Assembly: GCA_036939975.1 (NCBI GenBank)
Contig: JALLPB010000026.1
Location: 1 to 34,183 of the forward strand
Source of the DNA: Cyclostephanos tholiformis
Taxonomy: Eukaryota; Bacillariophyta; Thalassiosirophyceae; Thalassiosirales; Thalassiosiraceae
Direction of reading: 5' to 3'
Length of the DNA stretch: 34,183 nucleotides
The notes under the pieces were generated by a model. That model was not told the DNA's origin. It saw only the letters and a list, made by a program, of their open reading frames with translations, and made no database searches. Made by a program: the position numbers and the translations under genes. This document shows positions 9,527 through 19,994 of the stretch, piece after piece (position 1 is the stretch's first letter; every line of letters starts with the position of its first letter).

Positions 9527-12213
9527 ATGGCAAGCGAAGAATCCACTCTGTCGGCCGAGACAATGGCCGGCGCGTTAGCGGGGAAGACGACAACGACTAG
9601 GACCACCGCAAAGAAGACCACAATCCTCCCGTGCCCGAGAAAAAACGACGACGACTGCGACGACGACTACGACTACGACTACGACGACGACTTCTATTCA
9701 GCAGTTGACCCGTTCGACGAGTTCGACGTCATCGACGAACATCATCTCGCCGCGCCGCCGCAAGGACGGGGGGGGGAATCCGCAGATGGCGAAGACGTCA
9801 TCCCCCAAAATGCATCCCTGACAGCCGCGGTGGTCGCCTCCCCCCCCGACGACAGCGATGCCGTTTGGGACGCTACTCTCACGCCCCTTCCTCCTCCTCG
9901 GCCCTCCGCCGTGGGGGATGATGTGATGTATCCTCCCCCCAGAGGCGACGATTACGACCACGATGGCATTAATCATCAGTCCCCGAACATTATGCGTGAC
10001 TATGACGATAATAGCCAAGCGAATGGCTCGGAGGATGATACCAAGGTGGTCGATGGACAGTGTGTTGGATCGTCGGAGGTTGATACTCCTTCGATTATGA
10101 ATCAAACCGACTCGACGATTGTCGAAGACGATGGTTTTCCAGCATTCTCATCCGTCGAGGAAGCTACCACGCCATTCGTAAATTCGATTCCAAGCGTCGA
10201 TGGAGGTATCAGCGGCTTCGCATCCTCGGAGCTGGATGATCCTCTGGCAGAAGACGATCGTCGTCAAATAATTTCGTCAGTCGAGTATGTCCATTCATCC
10301 ATCGAAAATGTAATCTCCAGCGTCGATGGAGATTGGGGCGGCTTCCCATCCTCGGAGGTCGACACTCCTTTGATGGCGAATCAAACCGACCCGACGATGG
10401 TCGAAGACGATGGTTTTCTAGCGTTCTCATCCGTCGAGGAAGCTACCACGCCATTCGAAAATGCGATTCCAAGCGTCGATGGAGATATCAGCGGCTTCGC
10501 ATCCTCGAGGCTGGATGCTCCTCTGGTTAAAGACGGTAGTTCTCAAGCCTTCCAGTCAATCGAGGATGTTTCCGCTTTTCAAGACTTTTCGTCCTTCGAT
10601 GTGATACCGGCTGATCGGCCTGCCGAAGAAGAAGTTGTAATCAGTGAGCCATTTTCTTTGGATGCAATTTGTACCGAGTCTACGAGTGTGAATGGTATTG
10701 ACGGTACTCGATTCGACAATTTGACACCCAGTATTGTCAATGCTTCTATCGCTTCGGCATCATTAGAAGCAAAGTCCGACTCGATCGCTGAGGTAGATAT
10801 TAACCCCGAAACAACTGATGCAGAAAATGTCATCAGAGGCCCTTTAGCTTTAAATGATGCTCTAGCAGAACGGCCCTCTGTTGTTTTTGACTCAACTAAC
10901 GCTGATTTCTTTGGTGATTTCGAAGCATTTTCAGGATCTCGAGCCAATACCACTTTTGATGACGGCCCGGTCATATCAAAGGATGACTACAGTGGTTTCG
11001 GTGAATTTGGCGATTCTGATAAGTTTGGATGTGCCCACAATTTTGCAAGTGCGGAATTAAAAAGTCGCGATGCGTCAACCGTTGCTGTGAGTACCGCAAC
11101 GAGTCAGCCGCCTGCGGTCTCGGACGATGTCGATGAGTTCGGCGACTTTGGCGATTTTGACGCATTCGAGGAGGCGCCCGCAGAAGCCACACCTTCAGAC
11201 CCAGGTGGGGACGGGTGTGCGGTGGCGGCCACCCCCGTGGAGAACGATGATGGAGATGAGTTTGGAGACTTCGAAGATTTTGAGGCATTCGAAGAGGCTC
11301 CTAACGAAATACCGCCAGAAAGAGAAGAAGAAGAAGAAGAAGAAGAAGAAGAAGAAGAAGACAGTGCAAATGCTCCTCAAGTTGAAATATCTGCGTCAAC
11401 ACAAACGCTACCCATACTTAATGAACGTGTGCGTTTGATCTTCCAGAAAGTGTTCGCGATCGATTCTCCGATCACCTTTGATTTGGCAGATAGGAGAGCA
11501 TGCACTGAGCTGCCATTCGATATTCCTCTGTCCACAATATTGGTAAGCCGCTTTTTGCATTCCAGCTTGCTTCTCCTCCGATGCAAATTTGTTAACTAAC
11601 TTTCGACGACCTCCGAAGTCCAAGCATGTGCCTACCAAAGGACGAGTCAAGGACTGCTCTCACAAAAGTGAGCGAGACCTTGCCGAGATTAAGAAATGCT
11701 TTCAGGGCCTGCCACCCCGTCCCCTCACTATACTCAGCGATGAAAGATGGTTCCCCTACTCTCATTACGAATTTAAACGGGACGGATTTCCCTACGCCGA
11801 GTTAGTAGAACGTTCGAGGACGCCCTCGGTCCCCGAAATACTCCCTATCGAATTGCCTACCGGCTTCGATGCGAGTCATTTGAATAGCTCATTAAGCGCT
11901 CCTACCCCTCCCTATCTGGCGTCGTCCGATCGGGCCGCTCCCACCATCGTTGATTTCCCTTCGACTCCAAAAAGCAGCAGTGAAGGAAAAGAAAATGATA
12001 CGCAACGAAAAGTAACGTAAGTTAGTGGGGCAAACACGCATATTATTTGTGATTTAATTACCCTCTTCCTCAAAAGTTCTCATTCTACTCGCACCCCGAA
12101 GCAGTGATGACCTGGACCAATTATCGGCAGCGGGTAAAAAGTTCATGGATCAACTTCCCGACTTGTCATACATGTTGGAGTCGAAATTGAGTTTGCCCCA
12201 AGATGAACAATAA
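9527..12213 (+). CDS. Aftiphilin-like acidic protein with repeated DFGDF motifs (three exons)
   Basis: Exons 9527-11542, 11619-12016 and 12102-12213 (introns 76 and 85 bases; the first has a GTTAACTAAC branch) give 841 residues. The start ATG (GACAATGGCA) lies just before the Asp/Glu-rich region. The protein is largely disordered and acidic, with a 58-residue internal duplication and, near 480-600, clusters of FGDF-type motifs (DEFGDFGDFDAFEEAP, DEFGDFEDFEAFEEAP), then a poly-Glu tract. FGDF fits the [FW]-G-[PDE]-[FW] motif bound by gamma-ear domains of AP-1/GGA adaptors. The folded C-terminal part includes ERWFPYSHYEF and ends in LSAAGKKFMDQLPDLSYMLE, which resembles the clathrin-accessory protein aftiphilin. 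A role at trans-Golgi/endosomal clathrin coats is inferred. The second intron's acceptor is a tandem AAGCAG; both choices keep frame. Confidence 0.7.
10073..10526 (+). repeat. Internal coding duplication, 175-base unit
   Basis: Bases 10073-10247 recur at 10352-10526 (period 279), both in frame, with conserved words such as GAAGACGATGGTTTT and GCGGCTTCGCATCCTCG. The unit encodes SSEVDTP..NQT then EEATTPF and ISGFASS. A weaker third relative lies between them, so the region probably grew by unequal exchange. Confidence 0.85.
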
Positions 12214-12498
12214 ATGCTCTACGCAGGTTTAAAGCCTCATTATAGAGAGATTGAAGAGTATCGAAAGTTAAATATTCTCCATCCTCGTCGACTACTTATT
12301 GATTATTGTTCTCGAACATACCGCAACAGTTCTCCTCTGATAGAAACAGTGATTCTATCCACAGAAGTCTAAGCTTGTAGATCCGTCGAACAAACAAACA
12401 TAGCCCCCTGACGTATTCATAAACTTCAAATTCCTACCAATCCCAAGACCTAAGATGTGCAAGAATACTTATCCCCCCCCCCTCTCCCCCCCTACTTC
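12214..12498. other. Spacer between convergent genes
   Basis: This separates the stop of the aftiphilin-like gene from the stop of GrpE, so it holds two 3' ends. It is AT-rich with a C-run at about 12474-12490. I see no gene. Confidence 0.4.
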
Positions 12499-13302
12499 TC
12501 ACGAGGCTTTAATGACGCCGACCTCCGCCGGCCTGATCACGCGATTATTCAGCATGAACCCGACCTTCATGACCTGCCCGATGTGCCCCGGCGCCACGTC
12601 CGACGTCGCGTCCTTATACTCGAACAGCGCATCGTGCAAATTCGGATCAAACTTCTCCCCCCTCGACCCGAACTTCATTAGTCCGTTCTTTTCGAACGCC
12701 TTATTCAGACCGTCGTCGGTCATGCTTATCCCCTCGTACAAATTCGCGAGTATCGGATGATCCACCCGATCGTATCGCATATCCGGCGGCACCGCGTCGA
12801 GCGCGCGCGAGAGGTTGTCGGACGTGTCTAGTAGGCTCTTGGCGAAGGACGTGATCGCGAAGGACTTCGCGTTCGCGACGTCCCGGGCGGCTATGCGACG
12901 GGTGTTCTCCTGCTCGGCGAGGGAGCGCAGGAGGCTGTCCTTCAGGTCCTTGATCTGGGATTCGAGTTGGGCGATTTTGTCATCCTCGCCGCCGATGTCG
13001 ACGTCGACGTCGACGTCGACGTCCGCCCCTCCCTCGTCCACTCCCTCGCCTTCGGGTGAATACTTGATCGAGGCCCCATCGTCGGCGGCTGGAATCTCCG
13101 TCTCGGGCGATTGTTTCGTACTAAAGTCGCGGCGAAAGCCGGATGACCACGTAGAAGGCGAAACGCTGTAATTGGCGACGCGAGGCCTATGCTGCCGATA
13201 TGCCGCGGTCACAATTCGTTGGGAGGCGGGCTGGAGATCCTTGGTCAGGGACCTGGCTATACGAAGACCTTGAGACCGGATTGACATTGTCGACGGCGTC
13301 AA
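12499..13302 (-). CDS. grpE: Mitochondrial GrpE nucleotide-exchange factor
   Basis: This 267-residue protein is the nucleotide-exchange factor of Hsp70, which releases ADP from the mitochondrial matrix chaperone. Residues 1-65 are rich in Arg, Ser and Gln with few acids, as in a mitochondrial targeting peptide. An acidic linker follows that contains a DVDVDVDVD run encoded by a GTCGAC tandem repeat. A long coiled coil (KIAQLESQIKDLKDSLLRSL) is followed by the conserved ENTRRIAARDVANAKSFAI. The beta-domain is recognisable from GLMKFGSRGEKFDPNLHDAL, GHIGQVMKVGFMLNNRVIRP and the end VGVIKAS. No intron. Start at 13302 or the in-frame Met 5 codons later. It is divergent from BolA, 237 bases away. 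Confidence 0.93.
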   Translation of the reverse strand: MTPSTMSIRSQGLRIARSLTKDLQPASQRIVTAAYRQHRPRVANYSVSPSTWSSGFRRDFSTKQSPETEIPAADDGASIKYSPEGEGVDEGGADVDVDVDVDIGGEDDKIAQLESQIKDLKDSLLRSLAEQENTRRIAARDVANAKSFAITSFAKSLLDTSDNLSRALDAVPPDMRYDRVDHPILANLYEGISMTDDGLNKAFEKNGLMKFGSRGEKFDPNLHDALFEYKDATSDVAPGHIGQVMKVGFMLNNRVIRPAEVGVIKAS

Positions 13303-13539
13303 TTATATTCAGACTGTACGGAAGAATGCTGGGAATTCGAGCTCTGTAGAAGTGCGGTTGGTTGTGGGTGTTTGGATTGATGCAGGACCGAGACCTGCGT
13401 GAGAAAAATGTGGCGGGACATGAATCTTTGGCGGGAACGGTACACGGCGCGGGGTGCGGCTTCAATCAACACACAACATTCACACCTCTACGATCACACA
13501 AATAATAATAAGGCCTAATAATAATAATATATTATTCTT
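13303..13539. promoter_or_regulatory. Shared spacer of the divergent GrpE and BolA genes
   Basis: The 237 bases between the two start codons must contain both promoters unless one extends into the neighbouring gene. The BolA-proximal half is an ATA/AAT-repeat AT-rich stretch (13500-13535). No named element is visible. Confidence 0.45.
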
Positions 13540-14069
13540 ATGCTAGTTCCACCAAATAATATATTGCGGAGTCCGCTCGCATCATCGCTGCGTTTCATCA
13601 TGTCCATGACGAAAAGCGTCGCGAGGGGACCCGTCAGCGCGACAATCGAGGCGAAATTGACCGCCGCTTTCTCCCCAACGCATTTGGAGGTCCGAAACGA
13701 GTCCCAAATGCATAATGTGTGAGTAGGCAATTACAGGTTGATTTATTTTGCTTCTTTTACGATCGACATCACCGCCTTCTTACATGACGCGCATTATACA
13801 GACCGACCGGTTCCGAAACCCACTTCAAGGTCGTCGTCGTATCTGAGAAATTCAGGGACGCTCGCACCCCAATATCACGACACAGGCTCGTCAACGACGC
13901 GTTGAAGGAAGAGGTCGCCGCGGACGGGCCGGTGCACGCTCTTAGCATCGTAGCGATGACTCCAGAAAAGTGGAGAGAGAGGTTGGATAAGGGCGAGGTG
14001 GTCGGGCCTTCCCCGAACTGTAAGGGTGGAGATGGGTCTTTGCCCAAAAAGAACGAGGTCACGATCTGA
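13540..14069 (+). CDS. bolA: BolA family protein (two exons)
   Basis: Exons 13540-13718 and 13802-14069 (83-base intron, GTGAGT donor, TATACAG acceptor) give 148 residues. The BolA fold is clear: TIEAKLTAAFSPTHLEVRNE, then THFKVVVVSEKF, the signature RHRLVNDALKEEV, and GPVHALSIVAMTPEKW. BolA proteins partner with monothiol glutaredoxins and help deliver iron-sulfur clusters. The His of RHRLVN and the loop between the first strands are the usual ligand region. The first 25-30 residues are basic and hydrophobic, so mitochondrial import is likely. The C-terminal 30 residues (GPSPNCKGGDGSLPKK) extend beyond the usual domain. It is divergent from GrpE, also a mitochondrial-type protein. Confidence 0.9.
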
Positions 14070-14411
14070 AAATGATCGATTCCTCCGATCATTGGTTTTC
14101 CAAGAAAATTCAGAGCTGAGATATTGTTGCGTCCAGGGCGGCAAAGAGTTTCCCTTCTTCCATCGATGATGCGTAAACTCATTCATTAATTGCGTACCAT
14201 ACTTTATTAGCAGATAATTTTGTTCGTGTTGCTTCTTGCTTCGCGTGTAGCTTATCGTAAGCATGCATCGTAAATAATGTGAAAGCGAATCATGAATGTG
14301 TGCCGGTTGCTGCAAAACATGAAATAATTTTAAAAGCGTGAGATCTGGTTGGAGGATAAATAAATCAGAGTCCGCTTACTAAGATTCTAATATCGAAGAA
14401 ATAAGCCCAGA
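14070..14411. other. Spacer between BolA and the CCDC151-like gene
   Basis: AT-rich, with no coding signal on either strand. Both flanking genes run rightward, so it should hold the BolA 3' end and the next promoter; I can name no element. Confidence 0.35.
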
Positions 14412-16151
14412 ATGAGCCACGACGGTCGAAAGTCCCATCTCGACGCTGTCGACAAGCAGGTCGATGACCTGCGTGGGCGAATGATGCTGCTTCAGCAAGA
14501 TCGAAAGGCAAATATCGACAAGTTAGAGGCCAACAAAGTTGCGAACGAAAACGAAATTCGATCACTGAAAGAGGAAAATACGAAAATTCGAATGAAACTC
14601 TCGAGTCTGCAGAAGAGTGCGGCGTTAGATGATGATGGTAATCACAGGGACGTGGACGGGCTGAAGAAGGCGGTTATGCAGAAACGCAACGAGTACGACG
14701 CACAAAAATCTGCCGTCGTGAAGCTCAGCGTCAAGCTCAATAAGATGAAGGACGACGCGAAATTGTGTATGCTGGAAGAACAACTACCGAATCAAGACGA
14801 AGGGCCGTTGTCGAGGCAGATAAGGTCGTTAGAAATCAGACTCGACAAGGCCATGATACAATATAATGAAGCTCATGGCATTTGTAGCACTTACGAGCAC
14901 ATTGTAAAGCGGCTCGAGGAGGAAAAATTGTGCTTTGATAATCAATTGACAGCTCTCGAGCGAACATTGGCATTGAAGAATCAGGACCACGAGGAGCTTG
15001 TACTCCTTTCAGCCAATGCGAGCCACGCAAGGGAGATTGCGCAGCAAAATTTACAAAAAGCAAAATCATCATTCGAGGATGGAAAAAGCAGACGCTCACG
15101 CGAGATCCGTGAACGTCAACAGCATGTCCGTCTTCGCAAGCAAATGGTCAAGACTCATGAAAGAAGTGCTGAGGAGAGAAGAAAAGTTCTGGGCACTGCT
15201 GATACTGATGCGTCTCGTCTGATGACCACACCTGCACCAGTCGGCGGTAGAAAGTCCGAAGAGCAGATAGCAGATCAAGAGCACGCATTGAATGCGTATG
15301 AAGCTGCATTGCAAAAGATCAAGGATGCGACCGGTGTAAGTAATGTCGATGATGTGATACGAAAAGTTGTTGGGCAAGAATCGACGACAGATAATCTTAA
15401 GTCGCTCACTGCGCAAAATCAATCGAAATTAGAACAACTGAAACGGTTTCACGAAAATCTGGCGCAGGAAGTGGACAAGTTGAAACATAGCTGTGTGCCG
15501 GGTGCGTCCAAAAACGCCAAAACGATAGATGAGCAGCACGAGTTGCTATACTTGAGGTGCGTTCATTGGGATTCTATTAGTTATTTGGTCAAAAACGACT
15601 AACTACATATCCGTCGCTTCCTTATTCACAGAACCAGCTTGTCCGAGAGGACGAAAAGCCGATTGGATTCCATAGCATATTTGATCGTGTCAATCAAGGC
15701 CGGTGTCGAGCATCTTCGGGATAAATTCACGAGTCTTCACGGTGGCGAATTTGATGTGAGACACGAAGCTTTGACGGAAGATCAACTGCCCGATGTGATT
15801 CGATCCAGTGGAGATCTTCTCGTTGATGTTCTCACGAAAACTGAAGATAGTGAGCTGCAGAATATAGAGGACTCAGCGAGTACAGAGTTGGCACGATCTG
15901 CATCACGCAAGAACCTCATAAATCGCCGACCGATGAGCCAAGGTGCCACTGGAGTGAGACCGTTCAACCAAAGGATATCGCTCCCCTCCGCAAAAGAGAT
16001 AACCGCTTTTGACCACGATAGTGACACGGAGGTAGGTGTTGGTGAGATTGATGCCGAAGAATCAATTTCACGAGATGGTGTCAAAAAGACGTCGTCAAAC
16101 ATCATCGCCATGGAGGGGAGAAGATCTATTAGACCAAGAATGGAAAATTGA
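14412..16151 (+). CDS. CCDC151/ODAD3-like outer dynein arm docking protein (two exons)
   Basis: Exons 14412-15556 and 15632-16151 (75-base intron, branch GACTAACTAC, acceptor TTCACAG) encode 554 residues. Nearly all of it is predicted coiled coil. The diagnostic core around residues 135-235 is QIRSLEIRLDKAMIQYNEA, then TYEHIVKRLEEEKLCFDNQL, TALERTL, and later REIRERQQHVRLRKQMV, as in CCDC151/ODAD3. That protein belongs to the complex fixing outer dynein arms to axonemal doublets. The C-terminal 100 residues are low-complexity and Ser/Asp-rich. The gene would act in a flagellum or sperm axoneme, implying a flagellated stage. Other axonemal coiled coils (CCDC63/ODAD1-like) are the main alternative. 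Confidence 0.75.
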
Positions 16152-17334
16152 AGGTTATAAAGAATGCCGACATTATCCTGAGAACCCCGAGAGTATAATA
16201 TTCTTAAGATCACCTACGGTTGTTATTCTCGTTACACTCGTTGACCGACATCGCTCAAGAATTAGATTAAATGAGGTCAATGCTTGCTGAACACCTCATT
16301 GACTGCTCGTGACTTAAGCGATTCACCAGTGCTCCATGCTTGTTCAAAAAAACAGTGTTACATCTTACCTGTTCTTGGTTCTGAGTAGTTCGAACGTACG
16401 ATTCCATTCGTATGAAACTGCCAACACGATTTTCGATCCAAAACAACACGTGGCAGACATCATCGGACATTTTCTGGAAGAAAGCCTCCTCGTGATAGAT
16501 AGATATCTCTTCGTTGTTGGTTCGTGTTGATTGTAAAAAATCTAGGACAAGAATAAAGCATCAAACCCATGAAATACTCGAATTGATCTCGTTAGAATAT
16601 GTTTTGTTGTGAACAGAATTGCAGCCGATTCACGCAACTTCCTCCACACCAATCTGTTTGATGATCTCTTTGTAACCAGTCTGTCGCATTTTGATTGCTG
16701 TTGGCTTAATGGTTTTAACAGCGCTCGGAATCGACATTTTCGCCACCTACTATTTATCCGATAATCCACATATGCCTTCAAAAAAATTACAATATTTCTT
16801 GCAGAGCGTCAACCAAACGCCCATTTTAATCGATTATAATAGTCTCTCGCATGAGCAAAATTTCTGATTTGGAACTGGTTCACGTAACAGAAGCTTTAGT
16901 TCCGTCTACGTCATGAACTCAATCTTGATGGATCGAAGAATTTGCGCCTCAAATTGTGAGTTCAGCGATCGAATTGCTTCTCCATGTCAAATATTGAAGC
17001 TCTATGGTGAATTCAAACAAAATTCTGTCGATCCCAGTAGATTTAACTTTTTCATAGAATTCGCGGCAATGGACGGCCGCGGCAATTGAGTAGTCTTTTT
17101 TATGGTCGCAATCATATCATGTATGGCTTCATAAAGACTCTTATGGAGTACTCCACGCTTCAGCACTTGGGGGAAGATTTTGTAGTAGGAGAGGTCGCAT
17201 GGAAATCTCTGACAATATAACACTAGTTGGGAACGCTAGAGTAAAGTGGTCTCCTAGCAATGAATCCATGTATGCGCCTATGGAATCCATGTTTCTCACT
17301 GATATTGCCTCATACTCATTCCTTCATTCTTCTG
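16152..17334. other. 1.2 kb without an intact gene; decayed coding traces on the minus strand
   Basis: No complete gene fits here, but three minus-strand stretches look coding. (a) 17330-17260 repeats the end of the cyclase next door. (b) 17223-16949 reads RFPCDLSYYKIFPQVLKRG and, after a one-base shift near 17110, HCREFYEKVKSTGIDRILFE to a stop at 16951-16949. (c) 16560-16267 stays open for 97 codons, with NNEEISIYHEEAFFQKMSDD and CHVLFWIENRVGSFIR, and contains a good donor (ACAG/GTAAGA) near 16372. I recognise no domain in (b) or (c). They could be remnants of a former gene or exons of an unannotated one. Confidence 0.4.
17260..17330 (-). pseudogene. Echo of the cyclase C-terminal coding sequence
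   Basis: The minus strand reads NEYEAISVRNMDSIGAYMDS. The cyclase exon just upstream (17430-17360) reads DEYEVVSMKNMGSIGTYIMN. The bases also align, with one 3-base gap. The differences are conservative, as expected for diverged coding copies, so this is probably the last remnant of a second, tandem cyclase or of a duplicated last exon. Confidence 0.6.
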
Positions 17335-19449
17335 TTATATGAATAAGCCATCTTGCATCAATGGATTCATGATGTATGTGCCGATGGACCCCATATTCTT
17401 CATTGAAACTACCTCATACTCATCCCAATCATCTCCTCCACCAGCCACCAGGTTATAAAAAGCTTCTGTTGCTCGTATCTTGTTTGGCTTGCATGTTTGT
17501 TCCATGCGAGCTGCGAGATTAACATTGTGCCCAAATACTGTGAATTTTGGAAGACGTTCGCCGAGGACTCCACATGTCACTTCTCCTACATGGATGCCGA
17601 CACGAATTTCCAACGTTTCGAAAAACGAATTCCTCCTGCGTCCTAATTTACTCGGCTTTCTTACCTCTTGCGTCGCGAGGACCATATCCTTTGCCATATT
17701 CAATGCACTCAACGCTGCGTTTTTAACGTTGCCACCAAATTTATCATCATCAAACAAATTTGTGGTGCATATATACGCGTCTCCTTTAAGGAAAAAACGG
17801 GACCCGAATTGAGTAAATTGCTAAAGGGGAGCGACATACAAAGTCACAGTAGAAGACTTACCAATCGTCTCAAGTTTCATGACTCCATGTTTCTCACAGA
17901 GTGTATCAAACCGAGAGAATAAATTGTGCAGCATGTCAATGACCTCTAATGGCGAAATTTCCATTGCAATTCTAGAAAAATCAACAATATCAGTAAATAT
18001 AATCACCACGTCATCAACATTTTCAGCGTACAAAGCTCTATTTGTTGAAACTATTTCCACTTTGGACGAGTCTACCACGACGCCAGTATCTTTGTTACCG
18101 CCGGAGTCGTCCATTGAATGAACTTGATTGAGAAAATTGAGCTTTGCAATAGTGGACTCGCAGCGCCTCAGACCCGACCTATCCGAGGAATCCAACCCAA
18201 TGGAATCATCTCCCATCGAAGAAGTAGTGGAATTTCTGTGGTGAGAAGGCATCGAAGATTTCCGGCGATGGAATTCACCGGAGCTCTCGTCCCAGAAAAC
18301 TTTTATCTTGTCGATTACCTTCGACGGGATCATGGTGTGTAGCATTTCTCTCGATATTCTGTAAGATTTTTCCGCAGCATTCCTCATTCGCTTGGCATAT
18401 ATGTTGGCCCCAAGCATTGCTGCTATGTCCCCAATTAATATTCTATCATACTCTCTGAATGCATCCTCCTGTTTCATGCTGATGACAATTGCACCCGAGA
18501 AATTATTATTATTGACTAAAATAGGAGTAACGAGGATAGTGTTGATCCCTTTCGTGTGCATCATTCTTTGTATTTCGAATTTGCTATCTTTGGTCCTAGG
18601 GCAGTATTGTTGCTGTAGCGTCTTTGCACATAGTCCCACCATAGAGTCCTTGATCGGCTTGACGATCCCCCCGAATTTGCCAACGTCTGGTCCCATTTTT
18701 TCGGCGTATCCTCTCTTTTTCACGGCCATCCCCTTTACAATTATGTGTTCGGCATCCTTGAGAAACACGTAAGAACATCGGTCGACGCGGAAAAGAGGGA
18801 CCAGCAGACGAGACGCCACCTCGTAACACGTCTCTTCGTCCGGGGCAGCCATGAGACGTGATGCTAATGAGCTTACTGCCCGCGTTCGATGGAGGAGGAG
18901 TTTACTCTCTTCCAAACTCGTCAACTTCGACAGAACATGTTCATCGAACTCTTGAACCTCCCGCACGCACAAATCTTCTTCTGAACCCTCATTCTCTTCA
19001 GATAGAACCACGACGTTGGTGCCACTTTTGGCATATCGAAAGCTCTTCTCCGAATTGACGCTCGCTATGGACGCAATGGAATGGCGATTTTCTCCGTCAA
19101 CGTCGCTAAAACCTCTGGCGTAGCTAGGTCGAGTCATTCCCCTTCCCAATTTCGGATGGTGGGAGTTATGGTAGGTGTTTGCCCGCTCTTCGTGGCAGTC
19201 GTCGAGTCCGTCTTTGCCCTCGTTGCTTGATGTCGAGTCATCGTCGTCTCCGCCAACACCATCACCATCACCATCGACATAATCACTAAGTCTTTCTTTC
19301 GCGTCGTCGTTAGGAGTATTCGATTCATGCATATCGTCACATGTTGATTTGCGTTGCAATTCAATCACGGCCAAAGTCAGCGCCGACCCTACTAATGAAG
19401 AGAGGAGGCATCCTGCCACAAATGGTAAATTTTGCCGAAATTGGTTCAT
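17335..19449 (-). CDS. Membrane-anchored GAF plus class III adenylyl/guanylyl cyclase (two exons)
   Basis: Exons 19449-17862 and 17783-17335 (78-base intron, GTAAGT donor, TTAAAG acceptor) encode 678 residues. Residues 8-30 form one hydrophobic N-terminal anchor, followed by an acidic, Ser-rich linker. A GAF-type domain spans about 195-350 (RVDRCSYVFL, GINTILVTPIL, SGAIVISMKQ), then a helical linker (SREMLHTMIPSKVIDKI). The cyclase domain spans about 477-660: metal Asp in FTDIVDFS (487) and in GDAY (531), the splice falling in the Gly codon, then IRVGIHVGEVTCGVLG and FGHNVNLAARME with the transition-state Asn and Arg. The base-selecting positions read Glu (LETIGD) and Thr (KFTVFG): Glu is guanylyl-type, Thr is neither classic choice. 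It would make cGMP or cAMP at a membrane under GAF control; the GAF ligand is unknown. Confidence 0.88.
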
Positions 19450-19994
19450 CTCGTACCTTCGAGCGGATTCGCATTGACAACCAGGGTTTAGTCGGCTACC
19501 AATGAATTGAGCCCATTCTCATCGCAATAATGTCCGCCCGGCTGATAAATTAGGGCCGCCTGCTGGAAGCTGGAAGAAAATGATATGGAGGTGCATGCAT
19601 CCTATGCCGTGTTGCTTGGTTGCTTGGTCGCGGATAATAATACAAACTGACTACTTTGTACCTAAGGTAGGTATTAATAGGTAAGGCTTTTTCCTTTTTG
19701 GGGAGGAAAAACTCGTTGCGCCTTTGATTGCATTACGAGTTTACCGTCGAACACGCGGCCATAACAATCGAAAACAGCACTTTTCAGAAAGAGAATACTT
19801 TAATTGCCGGGCTGGCGCGAAAATAGTTTTTTGTATGGTTCCAAAGTAAATCAAATCTAATACTCCTTTTTGGCGCACCAGTTTGTTGCCGCTCAATACT
19901 GTACCTGTTCCTTAGTATGCCATTGTGTAGCCCGTCTCAAATGACACAACCTAAACACAACTCGTCGATGTTTCCTTCTTTTTCATAAACAAAC
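19450..19994. promoter_or_regulatory. Spacer and probable promoter of the cyclase gene
   Basis: No coding signal. A TACCTAAGGTAGGTATTAATAGGTA cluster at 19659-19683 lies about 210-235 bases before the cyclase start and shares words with clusters before other genes here. The right half, toward the HTH remnant, shows AT-rich stretches only. Confidence 0.4.

Noticed and set aside
12996..13022. GTCGAC tandem repeat that might be taken for a regulatory array
   Set aside because: It codes an Asp-Val run in the linker of GrpE; a coding microsatellite explains it.
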